50,104 nucleotides of DNA, taken from assembly GCA_000695325.1 (NCBI GenBank), contig AVPN01000412.1, forward strand, positions 4,032-54,135. Reading direction: 5' to 3'. The position numbers and the translations under genes are program-made. This document shows positions 45,270 to 50,104 of this stretch, one piece after another. This stretch comes from Pleurobrachia bachei. Its lineage: Eukaryota; Ctenophora; Tentaculata; Cydippida; Pleurobrachiidae. The notes beneath the pieces are model-generated. The model was not told the DNA's origin and did not search any database. It was given only the letters and a program-made list of their open reading frames with translations. The stretch's first letter is position 1, and each line of letters opens with the position of its first letter.

Positions 45270-48200
45270 AACACTCTACTGTGAAATGTGGAGATGATTA
45301 TAAAATAAAATTTATATTTCGCTTTGGGGCTAAATAAATGATAACAAGAGTGATAAATCAGTTGATCGGAACTTAAAAATCGAAAGTAATATTCGGCGAA
45401 GAGTGCCAAGAGAAACAAAACCGAGTGAGAGGAAGTATGTGGACACGGAAATTTAGCAACTGCAGTTCATGGTACTTCCTTAATCCGTGGGACGGCTCAT
45501 AGCGGTGAGTGGACTGCCACTGTAGGGAGCTGGTCGTCCGTCGCAGTCCGCAGGCTGCCCTCGACAAAAGTTTGCAATAGCTTATGTGCCGCTATATGCT
45601 TCTTGGGCGGCGGGTAAAGTAAGAAACACAGCTGGCATATGTTACATCGTAGGTTCAGTGGTAGGGATTGGCAAACGCTGCACGCGCGATGGGATAAGGC
45701 AGCGCTTTTCAATGGTAGGGAGCGCTTTTCAAAAAACACGACTCAAAAAATTTAAAACGGACAAAAAAATTTAAAAAAAACGAAAAAAACGAAAACTTGG
45801 GAAAATTGCTAACACACCGATGCGCGGCGCAAAATGCTTCGTAAAAATTAAAAGTTTTGCGTCCGCGTTTTAAAATAGGGTACTGTTGCGCGTTTGATTG
45901 ACTGTTGCACCATCGAATTGTTTGCGGAGGAATCTGCAGCACGTGTTTTTGGCGCCAAATTGCAGCATTGGGTTCACAGTCACATTCAACTCTCACTCAA
46001 CTCTTCTCAAAGTTTCGGTTGGAGCATCTGTTTACTTTTGTACTTTTGTAATTTAATTGTGATTGAAATGTATCGATTTAATCAGGTAATTCAAAAATAG
46101 TACTAGTAGTTAATAAAATTGTAGTTATCAATTAACTTTATGATTCCCCGATTTGTTTACCATCTCCCCGTGTTCGGTGTTTCCCTGGACTAACTAAATA
46201 GTTTAGTTAGGTTTAAATTGTTGCGAACTCTATAAGTCGTTAATTATTTTACATTGTAAAATTTTGGGGCATGCTTAAAATCTTTAGGTAGCACTGCTTG
46301 TACCACATGTAGAACTGTAAGCAGTGCTATAAGTTTCAAGTAGAACTGATAGCATGACTTATAACACCGCTCCACTTAGAACTCCACTGTTTCTGTCACA
46401 CTAAAAAACCGTTAGAAAGATAAGCGTGTACGAACTCTCTCCATCTTTCTTTAAAAAAGAGCCGCGCAGGGGATACTACAGCACGCTCCGAAAATGCCGC
46501 ATTACGAACTCCCGGCCCCACACTCGCTATCTCTCTTACTAATCTTTCACTCTCTTGCTCATATCTCTGTTTGCTAACTTATCATGAATTCTTTCTATTG
46601 TTACGCCCTGAAGTGCAGTGTCTCTCACTTTTGTTTTCAAAATTTCACAATGCAATTTTATTATGCCTATTTCCGTTGTACCTGAAGTCAACAATAATGT
46701 CACAGATTCTTACGCTTTTAGACCTCGCAGGCTCGGTCAAAAAGTAAAACTACATTACTCGCAGGCTCGTGAGGTAGTTACACTTAGTGGCACTCGCAGG
46801 CTCGTGCACTAAAGTACAAGAATCAGCCTCGACCTGTGGTCTCGGATCATTATTGTTGCACTTATAACACTCGACCTTCGGTCTCGTGTTATAAGTTGCC
46901 AGGTACAACTTATAGGCATAATAAAATCTTACAGTGTAGGCCTACATACCTGAAATCAAAGGAAGTCAAACACGCTGAGAGTAATTTCTGTTCCTCCATA
47001 TTCTTCTTATCAGTGGTGGTTCAGGTCTGATGGTGTATCAAATTTCTCCCAAGTGCACGAGTTTTTGTAATGCGTTTACAAAACAGAGCAACTGGAATGA
47101 TACTGAGGCTCTGGATCCCTGGTTTATATATGGCCCAGATTGTGCTGGTTCCGCTTTGTAAATCCGCTTTGTAAATCAACTTTAGAATAACAGTTGAACC
47201 GGTTTATTTATGTAACCGCCATCTCTCTCATAATCTATCTGATATCTCTCTGATCGTAGGTCGAACCGCCCTGGATTACTGCATGAAATAGGAATGAAAT
47301 ACAGAATGAGAGTTGAAATATAACGTACGTCGTACAGTTGAAATGCAATTTCACCAATGTCACCGGCCATTAATGGCCGATGAAATTGATTTTGGCCGTT
47401 TAGGAATCAATTCAATAGAGATGGCTATCCATTAGGATACGGGTCCCATATATAACCCAATGATGATTAAGACCCATTAGCAGTAGAACGGTGCTTGATC
47501 CTGTCTACTCACTGGATTGCAACTTGGTGAACTCTCAACACTTACCCTCTCCATGTGTCTATCAGCACGCTTTTCAACACGGCACTCAGACCGCTAATTC
47601 CCACACCTAATTTTCGGCAATTGTGGAGTCCCCCAGCTCGCTAACATCTCACACACACACACACGCATTTATAGCAACCAGCTGTGTGTGAGTGTGTCTG
47701 CAGCTCTCACAGCTAGGCATACTGTGCACTCTCTCTCCTCTTTGCTAAGACACCTCTCACTACCTCTCTCCACTAACTCCTTCTCTCTCTCTCTCTCCCT
47801 CTCAATTTTAGTAATTATCAGTCGATAACGATGTGCACATGACCAGTACTATCTGTGGTCCTTGGTTGATGGGGTGAGTCACGTGCCATCCGCTAATGTC
47901 ACGTGATCACACTTTGGAGAGCACACACATGTGTCCTGTCTGCACCGCTGCACAACTTGTGCATTTTATTACTCAAGCATTTGGATGTTTATGTAGTAGG
48001 TTCAGCAGTCAGATTGTTGTTTCTGCAAATTATATGTATTACTGGCACTCCCCCAGTGCAGATCACAAGTTCCTTTGTTTATCGTGTAAAATTAGTCCAC
48101 CCCCCTTTGTCGGGAGGAGGGGTCAGGTTTGTTATAGGTATGAGTAGTTCTAGTGAGTAATAATAATCGGGGGGGGTATGTCCTTCCTATAATCTTGCAG

Positions 48201-48416
48201 CTTCTTCTTTTATCTGAGCCGCACATTGGTTGTCACATGGAGGAACTTGGAGTATCTCATCGTTCCAAGAGGAGCGCACGCTTGTGTGTGTATATGTGTG
48301 CGAAGACAAAAGCTTGTGCATTATTCCTACCAACCCAAGCGGTGGTCGTGCTCCTCTCACTCTTCCTTCTCTCTCTCCTTCTCTCCCTTCTCTCCCTTCT
48401 CTCTCTTCCCTCTCTC

Positions 48417-48454
<38 letters not shown>

Positions 48455-50026
48455 CCTCTCTCTCTCTGCATTGTACTGCTAATGGGCATCTTGCACAAGG
48501 AGTTTTCACTCCACATGCGCCTCATATTGCTGTACGTCATAGGTGGCATTTCTAAACGAGAGTGTGTATCTCCCTGCTTTTATCAAAACCATGTCATGAG
48601 CAGGTACCCTTTTTCCCCTTTTCCAAACCCCTAATTTTACGATCTCTTTCTCTTAGCATACGTCGTACGTTCATTTGTACTTCGTTTCGCATCCATTTTT
48701 CATTTCACGTCTCACCCTACTCATTCTCACTTCATGTCTCTTTATAGAGCCTTCTGTCTAATGTGCAATAGTCGTTTCTCTCACGCATTGTATGATTCTC
48801 TATACCTCCCTCTCTAGTCTCTATAACGTTGTGATCCTCTACCTCTCTCTCTGTGATCCAGGATCCTCTACCTCCCTCCCTCTGATGTACACGTACTGAT
48901 CATGTGTGATTCATGTTCGTGTGTATTGCAATCTAACATGACAATAGATCTCTCTCTACATGCAGTGCAATAGCAATATCTCCAGATTACTAGCTCCCCC
49001 CCGTAATGATGATTGTATTTTCAGTTCCTTCTAGATCACACCTGTAATCTTGTAGTTCGTTGTGGGTTTCCATGGATACCATGGGTAGTATTTTTGGGAA
49101 TATTTACAGTTCTGAACCTCTTATAAATATTGAAACTAGCGCGGGGATTTCAAATTGAATTGCAGTTACAACACTGAAGGATCCCTATCTATCGGCTGTC
49201 CGCTGTGTCCATCTGGTTCTCTAACGATTCCTTTCTCTGACTCAGATCCCTTGACAATTCTTTGTGCATAAAATATTAAAACTGTATTACTTCAGCCACT
49301 CGGATTCCTTTGATAGAACTTATTCTGACCTTACATGAAAGTTACAGCGCAGTTTTCAATCCTAAGACTGCATAGTCCATTATTTTCAGTTATATAATAC
49401 TGAATCTTCTGGACATCATGTGTTCGTTTTGAATATATTTACTACTGTTTGTTTTCTTTACAACAGCAGACTGTACCTCCGGTCCCAGTAAGCAATTCCT
49501 CTTCCATTTTGTAATAAAGAAATATTCATGAGATTTCTGGAAGCTCAATTTAACATAATATTCCTGCGCTATCAAAGGTCCAATGCAAATGTCCGTATAT
49601 AAGTATGGTTGTTTTACTGGAAACATTCCCCTCATTTTATACCAATCCTCCAGGGATAAAACTCAACAACAAGCTCCAGTCTACCGGTATATCTCAGTTT
49701 TTGATTTCGTTACCGGTAACGAAGTCAAACTTGGAATCAATTTCTATGAACTTTACTCCATAGTAAATTTATGTTCATTTATAGCCTCCTCTCTCTATCT
49801 CTCTATCTCTCTTAGTCTATCTGCTGAGTTGTGCAGCCCTTTATATATGGCTCTCGATGAAGTGCCAATATTAACCCCCGGAAGTTACTATTCTACCCTC
49901 TCTCTCCCTCTATCTATCTCTCTCTGCATAGACTACCTCTGCATCTACCTCTCTCAGTCTGTCTATAAGTTACGCAAGTGTCTAAAAGCGGAAACAGCTG
50001 AGCTCCAAGGCGTCGTTTCGAGTGTA
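45270..50026. other. Gene-poor end region
   Basis: No exon with recognisable homology or coherent splice context was found on either strand. It holds AT-rich sequence, a cluster of short hairpins (46718-46925), CT-rich tracts (47780-47810, 48360-48470, 49785-49925), and the perfect 18-bp palindrome TTCGTTACCGGTAACGAA at 49706-49723. Open frames here are low-complexity or unconserved. Confidence 0.55.
46718..46925. repeat. Cluster of short hairpins around ctcgcaggctcg motifs
   Basis: Three gcaggctcg-type sites (acctcgcaggctcggt, actcgcaggctcgtga, actcgcaggctcgtgc) and two related small hairpins (tcgacctgtggtctcgg, actcgaccttcggtctcgtg), the last flanked by ttataac/gttataa arms. Each is a small stem-loop. 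Confidence 0.6.
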
Positions 50027-50080
50027 TACAACTAGTAAAGACCAATTGATATACATATCAATTGGTCTTTACTAGTTGTA
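50027..50080. repeat. Perfect 54-bp hairpin
   Basis: Two perfect 26-base arms, 50027-50052 and 50055-50080, with a 2-base centre (ac). The arms start tacaactagtaaagac. It could be the joined ends of a transposon, a cruciform, or a turn-round point in assembly, being 24 bases from the window end. Confidence 0.95.
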
Positions 50081-50104
50081 CATTTTCCAATCAGTGTGGA
50101 ACGC

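Noticed and set aside
45497-45739. Cysteine-rich 80-residue frame on the minus strand
   Set aside because: No splice context, start or recognised domain; possibly part of a dispersed repeat. Too weak to call.
48153-48634. Open frames of about 100-134 residues rich in Ser/Leu
   Set aside because: They read through a CT microsatellite in all frames; no conserved motif.

Overview
The window is nuclear DNA of an invertebrate animal. Genes are split by short GT-AG introns, and the proteins are typically metazoan: SIRT6, PRRC1, CLPTM1L, ankyrin-tailed glutaminases, a class A GPCR, an LDLa-repeat GPCR and an ShKT-domain secreted peptide. The DNA is moderately AT-rich and full of GA/CT tracts, small foldback elements and very recent tandem duplications. 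I cannot fix the phylum; ShKT plus LDLa/LGR-type receptors would fit a cnidarian, a placozoan or a spiralian. No retrovirus, LTR element, Polinton, tRNA, rRNA or CRISPR was recognised.

Layout. 0.4-3.2 kb (+): ShKT peptide, then SIRT6. 3.3-7.7 kb: gene-free, with a 611-bp direct repeat, foldback elements and MITEs. 7.7-11.2 kb (+): four-exon class A GPCR whose last exon is tandemly duplicated. 11.3-16.4 kb (-): glutaminase-like gene 1, with a 1,084-bp duplication of exons 5-7. 16.3-25.3 kb: candidate alternative first exons for gene 1, plus a 3-kb segmental duplication that carries the 3' exons of gene 2. 24.0-34.4 kb (-): glutaminase-like gene 2, with an intronless LDLa-GPCR on the opposite strand inside one intron, a LINE fragment in another and a large foldback element in intron 1. 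35.2-43.3 kb (-): PRRC1-like gene. 43.5-45.3 kb (-): CLPTM1L. The CLPTM1L/PRRC1 junction is itself repeatedly duplicated. 45.3-50.1 kb: no recognised gene, with a perfect hairpin near the window end.

Two things stand out. First, at least five host-gene positions contain a block of about 50 bases that is the base-by-base COMPLEMENT of the expected sequence without being reversed. One (14722-14771) is proved by an otherwise identical tandem copy at 13638-13687. The other four (1983-2032, 11673-11722, 35606-35655, 36561-36610) are inferred because complementing the block in place gives an open frame, conserved residues, correct exon length and correct splice phase. No natural mechanism I know makes this, so I read it as alteration of the record or a processing fault. 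Second, both glutaminase-like genes keep the family scaffold but have replaced every catalytic and glutamine-binding residue I could align, including the Ser-x-x-Lys dyad (now Asp-x-x-Arg). They look like a locally amplified pseudoenzyme family with several possible N-termini.

The genes are not one pathway: SIRT6 is nuclear, PRRC1 and CLPTM1L are ER/secretory-pathway proteins, and the GPCRs are at the plasma membrane.
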